A DNA stretch of 64,000 nucleotides. Source: Lentzea alba (GTDB taxonomy: Bacteria > Actinomycetota > Actinomycetes > Mycobacteriales > Pseudonocardiaceae). The position numbers were made by a program, and so were the translations under genes. Positions 52,133-61,312 of this stretch are shown in pieces; the stretch's first letter is position 1; each line of letters begins with the position of its first letter. Under the pieces are notes generated by a model. It did no database searches and was not told where the DNA came from. It saw nothing but the letters and a program-made list of their open reading frames with translations. The stretch covers positions 278,965 to 342,964 of the forward strand of contig NZ_JAAMPJ010000005.1 of NCBI RefSeq assembly GCF_011067745.1, given 5' to 3'.

Positions 52133-52930
52133 GTGAGACGGGCCGGAGACCTGGTGCAGGTGCTGCTCGTGGCAGCACCGGCCACCTGGCGCGAGTTCGC
52201 GCTGGCCACGCTGGCCCTCGCCCTGGTCTCGGCGGCCGCGCTGTGGTGGCGCAGCCTCGCTCGGGCGACGGCCGAATGTGCCGAGCTGGAACGCGAACTG
52301 CTGACCGAGCGCGCCCGTGCCGACGAACGCACGAGGCTCGCCGCCGAGATGCACGACGTCGTCACGCACCGCCTGAACCTGATGGTGCTGCACGCCGGCG
52401 CGATGCGGATGGCGGCCAAGGACGAAGGAAGCCGCGAGGCCGCCGAGGAACTGCGCGTCGCGGGCTGCCAGGCGTTGGTCGAACTGCGCGACCTGGTCGG
52501 GGTGCTGCGCAACGGCCGCAGCGCACGCATCCCGGACGTCCTGCCCGACCGGCTCTCCAGCCTGGTCGCCGACTCCGCCGCCACCGGGCTGGAGATCACC
52601 CTGACCGAACACGGCGACGCGGACATCATCTCCCCGGCCGTGCGCCGCACGATGTACCGCGTCGTCCAGGAGTCGCTGACCAACGTGCACCAGCACGCGC
52701 CCGGCGCCCAGACCGAGATCACCATCCACAGTGGACCGGGCAGCGTTCGCGCGGTCATCCGCAACACCGCGCCGTCATCCAAGCCGGAAGCCGCAAAACC
52801 CCGCTCCGGCAAGGGTTTGCTGGGCCTGCGCGGCCGGGTCGAGATGGTCGGCGGCACCCTCACAGCGGGCCCGACGGACGACGGCGGCTACGAGGTGGAC
52901 GCCGTCCTGCCCGCGTTCGTCCCCACCTGA
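52133..52930 (+). CDS. NarL-type sensor histidine kinase
   Basis: A 265-residue kinase with one N-terminal hydrophobic segment (EFALATLALALVSAAALWW) and a short coiled coil. The HisKA_3 phospho-acceptor His is in LAAEMHDVVTHRLNLMVL (near 75), and the HATPase N box is VVQESLTNVHQHAPGA and G box GKGLLGLRGR. No response regulator gene adjoins it, so it is an orphan; it converges end to end with pucR. GTG 52133 is the start. Confidence 0.9.
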   Translation: MRRAGDLVQVLLVAAPATWREFALATLALALVSAAALWWRSLARATAECAELERELLTERARADERTRLAAEMHDVVTHRLNLMVLHAGAMRMAAKDEGSREAAEELRVAGCQALVELRDLVGVLRNGRSARIPDVLPDRLSSLVADSAATGLEITLTEHGDADIISPAVRRTMYRVVQESLTNVHQHAPGAQTEITIHSGPGSVRAVIRNTAPSSKPEAAKPRSGKGLLGLRGRVEMVGGTLTAGPTDDGGYEVDAVLPAFVPT

Positions 52931-54466
52931 TCACTCGTCCGACGCCCGCACCGCCCGGCACGCCAGGTGCACCGCGAGCCGCTCGTCCGGGTTCAGCAGG
53001 CTCACCCCGAGCAGCTGCTCGACCCGGTTGATCCGCTGCGCCACCGTGTTCCGGTGCACCTTCAGCCGCACCGCAGCCGAGGACGTCACCGACTCCTCGT
53101 CCAGGTACACGGCCAGGGTGCGCAGCAGTTGCCCGTCCTCCACGCCCACCAGTGGTTCGAGCAGCCGCATCGCCTGCTCGACCAGCGCCGGGGTCTCGGC
53201 GGCCATCGACAGCAGCCGCCGCACGCCCAGTTCGTCGATGTGCACGACCTTCGCCGATCCGGTCATCGCGGCGGCTTCCCGTGCCTCGCCCAGCGTCCGT
53301 CCCACACCCGCGACACCGGGATGGGGCCGGCCGATGCCCGCGACAACGGGACGATCTCCCAGCACCTGGGCCAGTTTCCTGGTCAGCTCGCGGTGCTGCG
53401 ACTGCGGCGGTTCCGAGTCGTTGGTGAGCCAGAACGACCAGCCCTCGGCGCCCTCGACCAGCTGGCCGTGCAGGCCGCGCCGGGACAGCTCGACGCGCAG
53501 CCGTTCGGTGGTGGCGGTGTCGAGGATGTTCGGCGCCGGCTGGCTCGGCATCGCGTAGACGCCCGTGTGCCAGCCGTCGAGCCGCCACCCGGCGAGCACG
53601 GCCTGCTGCACCAGCTGCGGCGGCACGTCGTCGCCGGACGCGAGCAGCTCGGACAACAGCGACGCGCGGGAACGGGCGCGGCGTTCGGTCTCGAGGCGTT
53701 CCGCGGCGACCCAGTTGCCCAGCGCCCAGGACGCGACCTGGCTGATCTGCATGACGGTCTCGGCCCAGCGCTTGTTGCGGCCGCGGGCGTGCGAGACCAG
53801 CCACAGGTGCACGTGCCCGGTCCGGTCGGTCTCCACCGGCACGGCGACGGCGAACCCCTCGGTCATCTCGACGGTGGTGGCGACCGAGCCGATCAGCAGG
53901 TCCGGCGGCAGGCCGGGCGGGGACACGCCCTCGATCGCGGTGCCGTCCGCGCTGATCACCGCGCACGTCACGTGCAGCTCGCCGGACAGGATCGTGATGA
54001 CCGACCGCGGATCCGGCCTGCTGCGACCCAGCCGGGCGGTGACGGCGTTCAGCAGCCTCGCCGCCGCGACCTCGGGACGTCGGACGGCCGTGCGCAACGC
54101 GTCGGCCACCAGCAGCGGGTCGTCGCCCCTGGTCTGCACGAGCGGCACGCCGAGCCGGTTCGCGAACGAGATCGTCGCGGTGGAAGGAAGTGGGTGGCTG
54201 CCGGTCGACGGCCGCACCAGCACCACGGCCCGCACGTCCGCGCTGTAGGCCCGGCGCAGCGCCACCTCGACGAGGTACGGCTGGTTCCCGGTCAGGATCA
54301 CCAGGTCGCCCGCCGAGCACGCCTCGACCGCGCTCATGTCCGCCGCCAGCCGCACGTCCGCGACCTCGGTGTCGACGCCGCGTTCGCCCGCCAGCAGGCT
54401 CGCGTCGCCGAGTACCCCTATCTCCAGCAGGTCGCGCACGGTCAGGGAGTCGGCGTCGTCGATCAT
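52931..54466 (-). CDS. PucR-family transcriptional regulator
   Basis: A 511-residue regulator with an N-terminal PucR domain (about 8-125, LTVRDLLEIGVLGDASLLAG), a GGDEF-like middle, and a C-terminal PucR-type helix-turn-helix (about 445-500, LRTLAVYLDEESVTSSAAVR then HRNTVAQRINRVEQLLG). Its ATG overlaps the stop of the DUF917 gene (ATGA). PucR proteins control purine and hydantoin use, so it likely responds to a metabolite of the operon. Confidence 0.93.
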   Translation of the reverse strand: MIDDADSLTVRDLLEIGVLGDASLLAGERGVDTEVADVRLAADMSAVEACSAGDLVILTGNQPYLVEVALRRAYSADVRAVVLVRPSTGSHPLPSTATISFANRLGVPLVQTRGDDPLLVADALRTAVRRPEVAAARLLNAVTARLGRSRPDPRSVITILSGELHVTCAVISADGTAIEGVSPPGLPPDLLIGSVATTVEMTEGFAVAVPVETDRTGHVHLWLVSHARGRNKRWAETVMQISQVASWALGNWVAAERLETERRARSRASLLSELLASGDDVPPQLVQQAVLAGWRLDGWHTGVYAMPSQPAPNILDTATTERLRVELSRRGLHGQLVEGAEGWSFWLTNDSEPPQSQHRELTRKLAQVLGDRPVVAGIGRPHPGVAGVGRTLGEAREAAAMTGSAKVVHIDELGVRRLLSMAAETPALVEQAMRLLEPLVGVEDGQLLRTLAVYLDEESVTSSAAVRLKVHRNTVAQRINRVEQLLGVSLLNPDERLAVHLACRAVRASDE

Positions 54467-55524
54467 CTGACGTCCCGGAACGGCACGTAGTCGAGGTCAT
54501 AGCCGAACGCCCGCGGGTCGACCCGTCCGAGCATCTCCGGCCGCACCCACTGCGCTGGCGATGGGAGCGCTACCACGTCGACCACCGCACCGAACGTGAG
54601 GCGTTCGGTGGTCAGCGGGCGACCGGACTCGGCGTCGAGGCAGCACAGCAGATCAGGCGTCGTCACGAGCGGTTCGCCGTCGGCGAGCGCGACGAGGTAC
54701 TCGCCCTGCATCTCCAGGCGCACATACGCATCGTCGGTGTCCAGGCGGCGCAGCGCCACCGTTCCCCTGGGAAAGTCTCCGACGGACTCTCGCCACACCT
54801 CGACGACCTTTCCCCGCGTGACGAGGAAACCGCCGGAAGCTTTGGCTCGTTCGTCGACTGAAACCGTTTGGTGCGACCAGATCTCACCGAGCTCCAGCGC
54901 TCGCGAGAGTGAGCCCGTTATGCCTGCTTTGAGCGCGTCCGCGAGCTTCAACGGCTTCGCCACCATCATCGCCCAGCCGCCGAAGTCCACCATCACGGTG
55001 CGCGCGAGCTTCTCGATGCCGGTCGCGTCGAGCACGGCCCGGTTTCCGCCGGGTTCGGTGATGGCCAACGGGGTCGTGGGCAGTCCGGCCGCGTCGTAGG
55101 TCGTCTGGTCGATCCGTGGGAACGCTCTCCCCATCCCGTCCACGTCGACGTACGGCAGCCCCAGTCGCGCGGCCAGGATCAGCGGCAACAGTCCGTTGCA
55201 GCCGCCGACCTCCCACCCGATGACGGCCGTCGCGGGCGTGGAGTCGTGCGCCTGCAACGCCTTCAGGGCCTCCTCGGCCTCCAGGCCCGACGGCAGCTTC
55301 TCGATCATCACGGTCGGCGCGCCGATCAGCCCCACGCGTGCCCCGTGTCCGTCCGGATCGGCCTCTTCGGGCGAAAGGACTGCGACAGGGCCACTTTGTC
55401 GCATTTCGTGCCGGAGCATCGCGGCGAAGGCGTGGGTCTCGTGCTCGCCGCCTCCTCCACCGCTGCCGAGCATGACCACGCCCAATGCGAGCCGGTCGAC
55501 CTCGTCAGGCTGGAGCAGGTGCAT
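54463..55524 (-). CDS. DUF917-family protein (hydantoinase-associated)
   Basis: A 353-residue soluble protein. The glycine-rich N-terminus (ALGVVMLGSGGGGGEHETHA), EVGGCNGLLPLILAA, and PYVDVDGMGRAFPRIDQTTY are typical of DUF917, found beside HyuA-type genes. ATG 55524 begins the protein; the frame upstream lacks a site. It lies between hyuA and pucR. Its reaction is not established; it probably works with the HyuA-like protein. Confidence 0.9.
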   Translation of the reverse strand: MHLLQPDEVDRLALGVVMLGSGGGGGEHETHAFAAMLRHEMRQSGPVAVLSPEEADPDGHGARVGLIGAPTVMIEKLPSGLEAEEALKALQAHDSTPATAVIGWEVGGCNGLLPLILAARLGLPYVDVDGMGRAFPRIDQTTYDAAGLPTTPLAITEPGGNRAVLDATGIEKLARTVMVDFGGWAMMVAKPLKLADALKAGITGSLSRALELGEIWSHQTVSVDERAKASGGFLVTRGKVVEVWRESVGDFPRGTVALRRLDTDDAYVRLEMQGEYLVALADGEPLVTTPDLLCCLDAESGRPLTTERLTFGAVVDVVALPSPAQWVRPEMLGRVDPRAFGYDLDYVPFRDVR

Positions 55525-55534
55525 GGGCCGGACT

Positions 55535-57085
55535 TTAGTGGTCCAGCACCAGATCACCCACCGCACGCGCCCGCACCCGGCTCGCGTTTCCCGGCAGGTA
55601 CGCGAGCGGGATCTCCTCGACGGCGACGATCCGCACGCTGTCGGCCCTGGCTCCCGCCGCCACCGCGCGGTCCACAGCCTCCTGACGAGCCGCGTCGAGC
55701 ACCTCGTCCCGCCGTTCCGGCGCCATCGCGAACACCCGGTCGACCTCGCCGCCGACCTGCGCGATCGCGGCCCCGATGGCGTTGGCGAACGCGTGGTGCG
55801 CGGGCCTGATCACGTCGCTGACGCCCTCGATCTCGTCCGGCACGAGCACGCTGCCGCCCCCGACCAGCACGACGGGCAACGGCGCGGGGCTCGTGCGCAT
55901 CCGGTCGATCTGGGTGGCGATCCGGTCGCTGACGTGGTCGCGCACCGAACTGACGAGCGTGCGATCGAGGTGCCGCACCAGCGCCTTGTCGCCGATGTCC
56001 GCGAGACCGGCCGCGACCGCGACGTCCGTGGCGGTCAGCGTGTCGCCGCCGAACACCAACGCCTGCTGGGACAAGCGGAATCCGACGCTGTCCGGGCCCA
56101 CGTCGACACCGTTGGGCCGTTGCCGCACGACGCTGCCGCCACCGAGTCCGAACGACAGCACGTCCGGCATCCGGAAGTTCGTGCGCACCCCGCTGACCAA
56201 CACCTGTGACGAGGCCTCGCGCGGGAAACCGTGGTGCAGCATGCCGACGTCGGTCGTGGTGCCACCGACGTCGATCACGACACAATCGTCCAAACCGGAC
56301 AGAAACGCACCGCCGCGCATCGAGTTCGTCGGCCCGGAGGAGAACGTGGCGACCGGGTAACAGCGCGCGTACTCCAAGTCCATCAGCGTGCCGTCGTTCT
56401 GACTGAGGTAGAGCGGAGCGTCGATGCCTTGGGCCGTCAGCGACTCGGTGAGTCCGACGGCGATCTGCTCGGCGAGCTCGCGCAGCGCGGCGTTGATGAT
56501 CGTCGCGTTCTCCCGCTCCAGCAGGCCGAGCCGCCCGATCTCGTGCGAGAAGCTGACGAACAGGCCCGGCACCTCGGCGGTGAGGATCTCCGCGGCCCGC
56601 CGTTCGAAGTCGTCGCTGACCAACGAGAACACCGACGAGATGGCGACCGACCGCACACCCTTCGCGGCGATGTCGGCGGCGACGCCGCGCAACTCGTCCT
56701 CGTCGAGCGGCGAGATGACCCGGCCGTCGTACTCGTGGCCGCCGTGGCAGAGGTACCCGTGCCCGCCGATCACCTGCCGCAGCCGTTCCGGCCAGTCGAC
56801 GAACGGCGGAAGTGCTTTGGTGGCGGGAAGTCCGAGCCGCACCGCGGCCGTCTGCGCAAGCCCTCTGCCCTCGACCACGGCGTTGACGAAGTGCGTCGTG
56901 CCGATCATGACCGCTCTGATCGCCGCCGGGTTGAACGCCAGCTGCTGCCGAAGCCCGCCGACGGCCGCGACGATCCCCGTCGTCACGTCGGCGGTCGTCG
57001 TCCTCTTGCACTCGGCCAGCACCCGCCGTCCCTCGACGAGCACGGCGTCGGTGTTCGTGCCGCCGACGTCGATACCGATGTGCAT
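55535..57085 (-). CDS. hyuA: Hydantoinase/oxoprolinase HyuA-like protein
   Basis: A 516-residue protein with the ASKHA-type N-terminus MHIGIDVGGTNTDAVLVEG and the second phosphate loop VIDVGGTTTDVGML near 240. It contains ISSVFSLVSDDFERRAAEIL and VSFSHEIGRLGLLERENATI, family segments of the hydantoinase A/oxoprolinase group, which use ATP to open hydantoin or oxoproline rings. The HyuB subunit is missing, and DUF917 stands in that place. ATG 57085 is chosen: GAGGG lies 12 bases upstream, whereas ATG 57097 touches it. Confidence 0.92.
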   Translation of the reverse strand: MHIGIDVGGTNTDAVLVEGRRVLAECKRTTTADVTTGIVAAVGGLRQQLAFNPAAIRAVMIGTTHFVNAVVEGRGLAQTAAVRLGLPATKALPPFVDWPERLRQVIGGHGYLCHGGHEYDGRVISPLDEDELRGVAADIAAKGVRSVAISSVFSLVSDDFERRAAEILTAEVPGLFVSFSHEIGRLGLLERENATIINAALRELAEQIAVGLTESLTAQGIDAPLYLSQNDGTLMDLEYARCYPVATFSSGPTNSMRGGAFLSGLDDCVVIDVGGTTTDVGMLHHGFPREASSQVLVSGVRTNFRMPDVLSFGLGGGSVVRQRPNGVDVGPDSVGFRLSQQALVFGGDTLTATDVAVAAGLADIGDKALVRHLDRTLVSSVRDHVSDRIATQIDRMRTSPAPLPVVLVGGGSVLVPDEIEGVSDVIRPAHHAFANAIGAAIAQVGGEVDRVFAMAPERRDEVLDAARQEAVDRAVAAGARADSVRIVAVEEIPLAYLPGNASRVRARAVGDLVLDH

Positions 57086-57100
57086 GACCGAAACCATCCC

Positions 57101-58468
57101 TCAGGCGGCCGACGCCTCCCCGATCACCTTACGGTTGGTGGCCCTCCGCGTCCTCATCCGCAGCAGGTCCAGTCGCCCAGCCGAGACGTACAGCGCGAAC
57201 GCCAGCACCAACGAGTTCAAACTGGACTGTCCGAACGGCACCAGCTCACCGGCGATCGCGGCGACCGGCCAGATGACCACGGTCGCCGGCACCCACGACG
57301 GCGCCGACCGCGGCACCCGCGGCCGCGTGGAGATGATCTCGTTCCGCCACCGCCGCACCACGTAGTACTCGGCGATCATGATCCCGGTGACGGGCGGGAA
57401 CACCACGCCCAGCAGCACCAGGAAGTGGCTGAACTGGTGCACGATCCCGGCCGCGGCGAGAAAACTGCCCGCGCACCCGACCACCACGGTCACCTGCGCC
57501 CGGCTGGCCCGCACCGCGAAGACCGCGTCGAAGAAGTTCACCAGTCCGAGCGACGCCGAGTAGAGGTTCCAGTCGTTGATCTTCAGCACGGCGGTGACCA
57601 CGATCAGCGCGCCGATCCACCCGCTCGACGAGCTGATGACCCCCATGATGTCGGTGGTGCCCAGCCCGTGCGCGATGAGCACCCCGGCCAGGCCGATGAC
57701 GTACTCGCCGGCCGTGATGCCCAAAACCGTCTGTTTCGCGACATCTCGGGCGGAACGGTTGAACCGCGTCATGTCCGGCGCGATCGCCGCACCGACGATG
57801 AAACTCCCGACCACCAGCGTCACCGCGGTCATCATCCCGATCGCCGGTCCCGGCGCCGCACTGGTGAGCGTGGCCCCGAGGTCGTCGACGCTGGTCAGCA
57901 CCAGCCACCCGAGCAACAACAGGAACGCCGGCACCGCCACGTAAGCCGTCCACGCCATCCACCGCACCCCGTAGGCAGCGATGACCGTGACCACGATCCC
58001 GAAGATCAACGACCACACCGGAGCCGGCAACACCCCCGCGACGTCGGCGAGCGCCACCCCCGCCAGCCCGGTCTGCACCCCGAACCACCCGGTGCAGGAC
58101 AACGCGATGATCAGCCCGAGCATCGCCGACCCGGCGTGCCCGAACCCGGTCCACCGCGTGAGGATCGCCGTCGACAGCCCCTCCCGCTGCCCGATGACCC
58201 CCACGGCCACCGCGACGACGTTGAGCAACACCGCCCCGATCGTGAGCGCCAGGAACGCGTCCCAGAACGTCATGCCGAACCCGAGTGTCGCGCCCAGCAA
58301 CAACTGGCTCAGCGCGGACGTCTGCCCGAAGCGCTGGGTCGCGACCGACAACCACGGGTGCCGCGCCTGGTCAGGGACACGACTGAGGGCCTGGTCATCA
58401 CACCCTGCGAGAGCGGCCACTTCTCGTCCCTCCGCCCTGTGATCGACAAGACGGACAGTAATCGTCAC
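57101..58468 (-). CDS. NCS1-family permease (cytosine/purine/hydantoin type)
   Basis: About 455 residues and 12 hydrophobic helices. Segments fit CodB-like NCS1 transporters: LLLGATLGFGMTFWDAFLAL, ALSCTGWFGVQTGLAG, IGMMTAVTLVVGSFIVGAAI then PDMTRFNRSARD, and FPPVTGIMIAEYYVVRRWR. It likely imports a hydantoin, purine or pyrimidine for HyuA. GTG or ATG at 58468 is uncertain. It is the first gene of the operon permease-hyuA-DUF917-pucR. Confidence 0.9.
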   Translation of the reverse strand: MTITVRLVDHRAEGREVAALAGCDDQALSRVPDQARHPWLSVATQRFGQTSALSQLLLGATLGFGMTFWDAFLALTIGAVLLNVVAVAVGVIGQREGLSTAILTRWTGFGHAGSAMLGLIIALSCTGWFGVQTGLAGVALADVAGVLPAPVWSLIFGIVVTVIAAYGVRWMAWTAYVAVPAFLLLLGWLVLTSVDDLGATLTSAAPGPAIGMMTAVTLVVGSFIVGAAIAPDMTRFNRSARDVAKQTVLGITAGEYVIGLAGVLIAHGLGTTDIMGVISSSSGWIGALIVVTAVLKINDWNLYSASLGLVNFFDAVFAVRASRAQVTVVVGCAGSFLAAAGIVHQFSHFLVLLGVVFPPVTGIMIAEYYVVRRWRNEIISTRPRVPRSAPSWVPATVVIWPVAAIAGELVPFGQSSLNSLVLAFALYVSAGRLDLLRMRTRRATNRKVIGEASAA

Positions 58469-58536
58469 CCCACGATCGAGCTACAGACAATGTGCACTGT
58501 CGGACGAATCATCACGTTGCGATTCGCACAGGCTGT

Positions 58537-59169
58537 CTAATTCATCGCAAGCTTGATCCGCCTGCGCGCAACCAACCGAGTGTGGTGCACATCCGAGCCG
58601 AACCCGAGCCCAGGCCGCCGCTCAAAGCGGTCGTAACTGCGGCTGAGCAGCCAATGCGCCGCCTCAGCCGTGATCGACTCCAACCGCACCTGCTGCTTGA
58701 GCCGCTCCAACGCCTCACCGACCTGCCGCGTCAAGAACGCGTGCCGCGTGAGCCCCCCACTGATTTCATCGATCATGAAAACCATCGCGTGCGGCACATC
58801 GCCATACGCATAACTGCACAGCAGCGCCAGATATCCCGCGTCGATCGACCGGTCCCCGATCCAGCACTCCCCGAACGTCAGATTCTTGAGGTCCCACGGC
58901 GGCTCCTGCTGCTGCCCGGCCGCCTCCCGTGCCCACTGCCCAGGCCTGCCCGGCAACAGGTGCGCCAGCGCGGTGAGCAGCGCCGCACTACGCCGGCTCG
59001 GCACCTCCCGCAGGTGCCGCACGACGACTTCCCACAACTCCTCGTTGCCGGCGAACGGCCCCACAATCGCGCTGACCTGCAACTCGACCTCGAGCGGATC
59101 AGTGAGCTGCGGCAACGGACGCCCGGCATCCACCACCGCCTGCTGCATCGGGGTCAGCCTCGTCCGCAC
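58537..59169 (-). CDS. Uncharacterised protein
   Basis: About 210 residues, soluble and helical (RTRLTPMQQAVVDAGRPLP, later FMIDEISGGLTRHAFLTRQV). No motif recognised. GTG 59169 is used but TTG 59202 is possible. It sits between the hydantoin operon and the defence genes. Confidence 0.55.
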   Translation of the reverse strand: MRTRLTPMQQAVVDAGRPLPQLTDPLEVELQVSAIVGPFAGNEELWEVVVRHLREVPSRRSAALLTALAHLLPGRPGQWAREAAGQQQEPPWDLKNLTFGECWIGDRSIDAGYLALLCSYAYGDVPHAMVFMIDEISGGLTRHAFLTRQVGEALERLKQQVRLESITAEAAHWLLSRSYDRFERRPGLGFGSDVHHTRLVARRRIKLAMN

Positions 59170-59232
59170 GGGCGGCAGATTAGACCGAACGGCGCAACAC
59201 AACCTCGACCTTGATCCACGCCACCTGGCGGA

Positions 59233-59790
59233 TCACCCCATCGAGACCGCCTGGCGTTCGACGTTGATGTCCGCGCGGTCGGCGGCCGCACGACCCGCAT
59301 CCCACCGGACGCCATTGGTGACCGTCGCCGATCGCTCGACGAGATCGCTGAACATGTTCTCGAACGTCTCCTCGACCACCCTCGACCGCTCGGCCAGCAC
59401 CGGAAGCAGTCGCTCGTCCTCCACCGGATCATGTGCCCGAGCGCCGGCCTCGTCGAGCCGTTCTCCAATGCGCGTGGCGTACGAAACCAGGAAGGACTGC
59501 CGGAACGACCGGGTGCGAGACGTTCCGCTTCGAGTCGCCTGGCTGCCTTCAGCGACCATCGCACGGGTCGCCTGGACCAGCAGCGAGGTGACGAGCAACT
59601 CGGTGATCTCCAGATCCATCGACTCGCCGACCAGCGCACCGATCTGCACACCCTGCGCGAACTCACCGCGCTCCGAAACCGTTGGCACGTCCCGCAATGG
59701 TGTGACGTCGGCGATCGCGATCGAGCTGAGCACGGCGGTGATCCGCGCGGCGCTGACTCGTGCTGGACGACCTCATGAACGATCTGTCGG
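59233..59790 (-). pseudogene. DUF2786-like gene, 5'-truncated with frameshift
   Basis: From GTG 59733 a 166-residue frame (LVTSLLVQATRAMVAEGS, RSFRQSFLVSYATRIGERL, GVRWDAGRAAADRADINVER) matches the C-terminal half of DUF2786 proteins. In another frame just upstream LGRQIVHEVV joins the expected position, so a frameshift near 59760 has broken the gene. The N-terminal DUF2786 domain is missing. It sits three bases beyond the dGTPase stop. Confidence 0.5.
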
Positions 59791-59791
59791 C

Positions 59792-61117
59792 CTAGTGGAA
59801 CCACGCCCCGAACATCGAGTTGCGGGTCGTCCCGTTCATCCGCTCCCGCAGATCGATGGCCTGCCCCTCGGTGAGCAGGCAGAGGTAGTCGACAACCGCC
59901 CGTGCGCACCGCGCTTGTTCGTCGGCGTGATTCTCTGGTCCCACGTCCTCGTAGAGCTCGCGCAACATCACCGGTACGCGCCGACTGCGCGGATCCTTCT
60001 TCAGACAGGCCACCAACTGGTCGAAGAGCTTGCCGATGATCCGCTTCTGCCCTTCCTGCATCATGGCGAGTCCGGGGCGGTCGATCACGTAGAACCAGGT
60101 GAGTTCCTTGAGCGCCTCCACGGCGTACTGGGCGTCCTCGTGGATCCGGACGACGGCAGGATTTCCGTCGAGGTAAACCGCGTCGACGAGCTCCGTGATG
60201 TGCGTCGTGGTCACCTCGTTGAGCCAGGCCCGGTTCTGCTTGGTCTCCCACTCGGGGCTGCGTCCCTGCCCGTTCAGCCGTTCCAGCACCTTGACCATGG
60301 CCTGCTCGAACAGCTGCTCGTCGAACCCCTGGTGGCCGGCACGTCGCTTCTTGCCCTGCTTGATCAGCTCGGCCCGATCCCGCCCGAGGTCGTGCAACGG
60401 GATCATGCCCGCCCGGAAGTAGTCCTCGATGTCGTGCGTGGCGTAGGTGATGTCGTCGGCCCAGTCCATGATCACCGCGTTGGGGCACCTGACGTGCGGC
60501 TCGCGATCCCGGCGTGCCCAGGTGAAGTCGTCCATCTCGCTGGCGTAGGCACCCCACTTGTCGCCGCGCGTGCGATCCGTCCAGCGCTCGGGGCGTCCTT
60601 CGTCTCCGTCGGCACACGTGCGGGGGTACTTGAGAATCGCGCTCAAGCTCGACCTCGTCAGGTCGAGACCCACATGACTCTTGCGCCTGATGGCCACCTT
60701 GGTGACGATGCGGAAGGTCTGCGCGTTCCCCTCGAACCCTTCGAGACCGGGGATCGCTTTCACCTTGTCGTTCAGCACCGACTCGGCGATGTGACCGAAC
60801 GGCGGGTGACCTAGATCATGAGCGAGGCCGGCGGTCTCCACGACATCAGGGTTGACGCCGATTCGTCCGGCCAGGTCTCGCTGACCGAACTCGACGTGCT
60901 GCGCGATCCTCCGCCCGAGTTGCGCGACCTTCAGACTGTGCGTGAGGCGGTTGTGCAGCACGCGCTGCTCACTCACCGCCGCGACCTGCGTGACGCCAGC
61001 CAGCCTCCGGAAGGCCGACGAGTAGAGCACGCGGTCCCGGTCGCGCTCGAACGGCCCGCGGTAGTCCGGTTCTTGGTTGTCTCGGTGCCTGCGTTCTGCT
61101 TCACCGTTTCCTGACAT
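59792..61117 (-). CDS. dgt: dNTP triphosphohydrolase (dGTPase, HD domain)
   Basis: A 441-residue HD-domain phosphohydrolase. The metal ligands appear in order: HNRLTHSLKV (near 60), AHDLGHPPFGH (His-Asp near 100), and Asp in MDWADDITYATHD. It matches bacterial dGTPases that hydrolyse dNTP to nucleoside and triphosphate. Such enzymes are known to limit phage replication by depleting dNTPs. ATG 61117 begins the protein; upstream in-frame sequence overlaps the promoter. It is divergent from the Wadjet genes with a 195-bp gap, making a defence island likely. Confidence 0.93.
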   Translation of the reverse strand: MSGNGEAERRHRDNQEPDYRGPFERDRDRVLYSSAFRRLAGVTQVAAVSEQRVLHNRLTHSLKVAQLGRRIAQHVEFGQRDLAGRIGVNPDVVETAGLAHDLGHPPFGHIAESVLNDKVKAIPGLEGFEGNAQTFRIVTKVAIRRKSHVGLDLTRSSLSAILKYPRTCADGDEGRPERWTDRTRGDKWGAYASEMDDFTWARRDREPHVRCPNAVIMDWADDITYATHDIEDYFRAGMIPLHDLGRDRAELIKQGKKRRAGHQGFDEQLFEQAMVKVLERLNGQGRSPEWETKQNRAWLNEVTTTHITELVDAVYLDGNPAVVRIHEDAQYAVEALKELTWFYVIDRPGLAMMQEGQKRIIGKLFDQLVACLKKDPRSRRVPVMLRELYEDVGPENHADEQARCARAVVDYLCLLTEGQAIDLRERMNGTTRNSMFGAWFH

Positions 61118-61312
61118 CAGTCCACCCCTTGTTCGTCTCCTCTCCGGCGGTCCGAGCTCAGCTGTACTGTCACGTTCGCCCGCCTCTGACTGTGCGTTAG
61201 CCCTTACGGCCCTGTTCAACCGATCAGCGCAACGCATGAGTGTGGAAGAACTACCCTCTGTCTGCGCCAGATGGTCAACGGATCAACAAATACACCAGCT
61301 ACGGTGGGCGGC
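61118..61312. promoter_or_regulatory. Divergent promoter region, dgt / jet operon
   Basis: 195 bp between the dGTPase start and the jetA start. No perfect palindrome is seen. It must hold the promoters of both. Confidence 0.4.

Noticed and set aside
56231..58540. A 769-codon open frame antisense to hyuA and the permease
   Set aside because: Same shadow effect: it crosses two real genes and reads as low-complexity Arg/His/Asp sequence.
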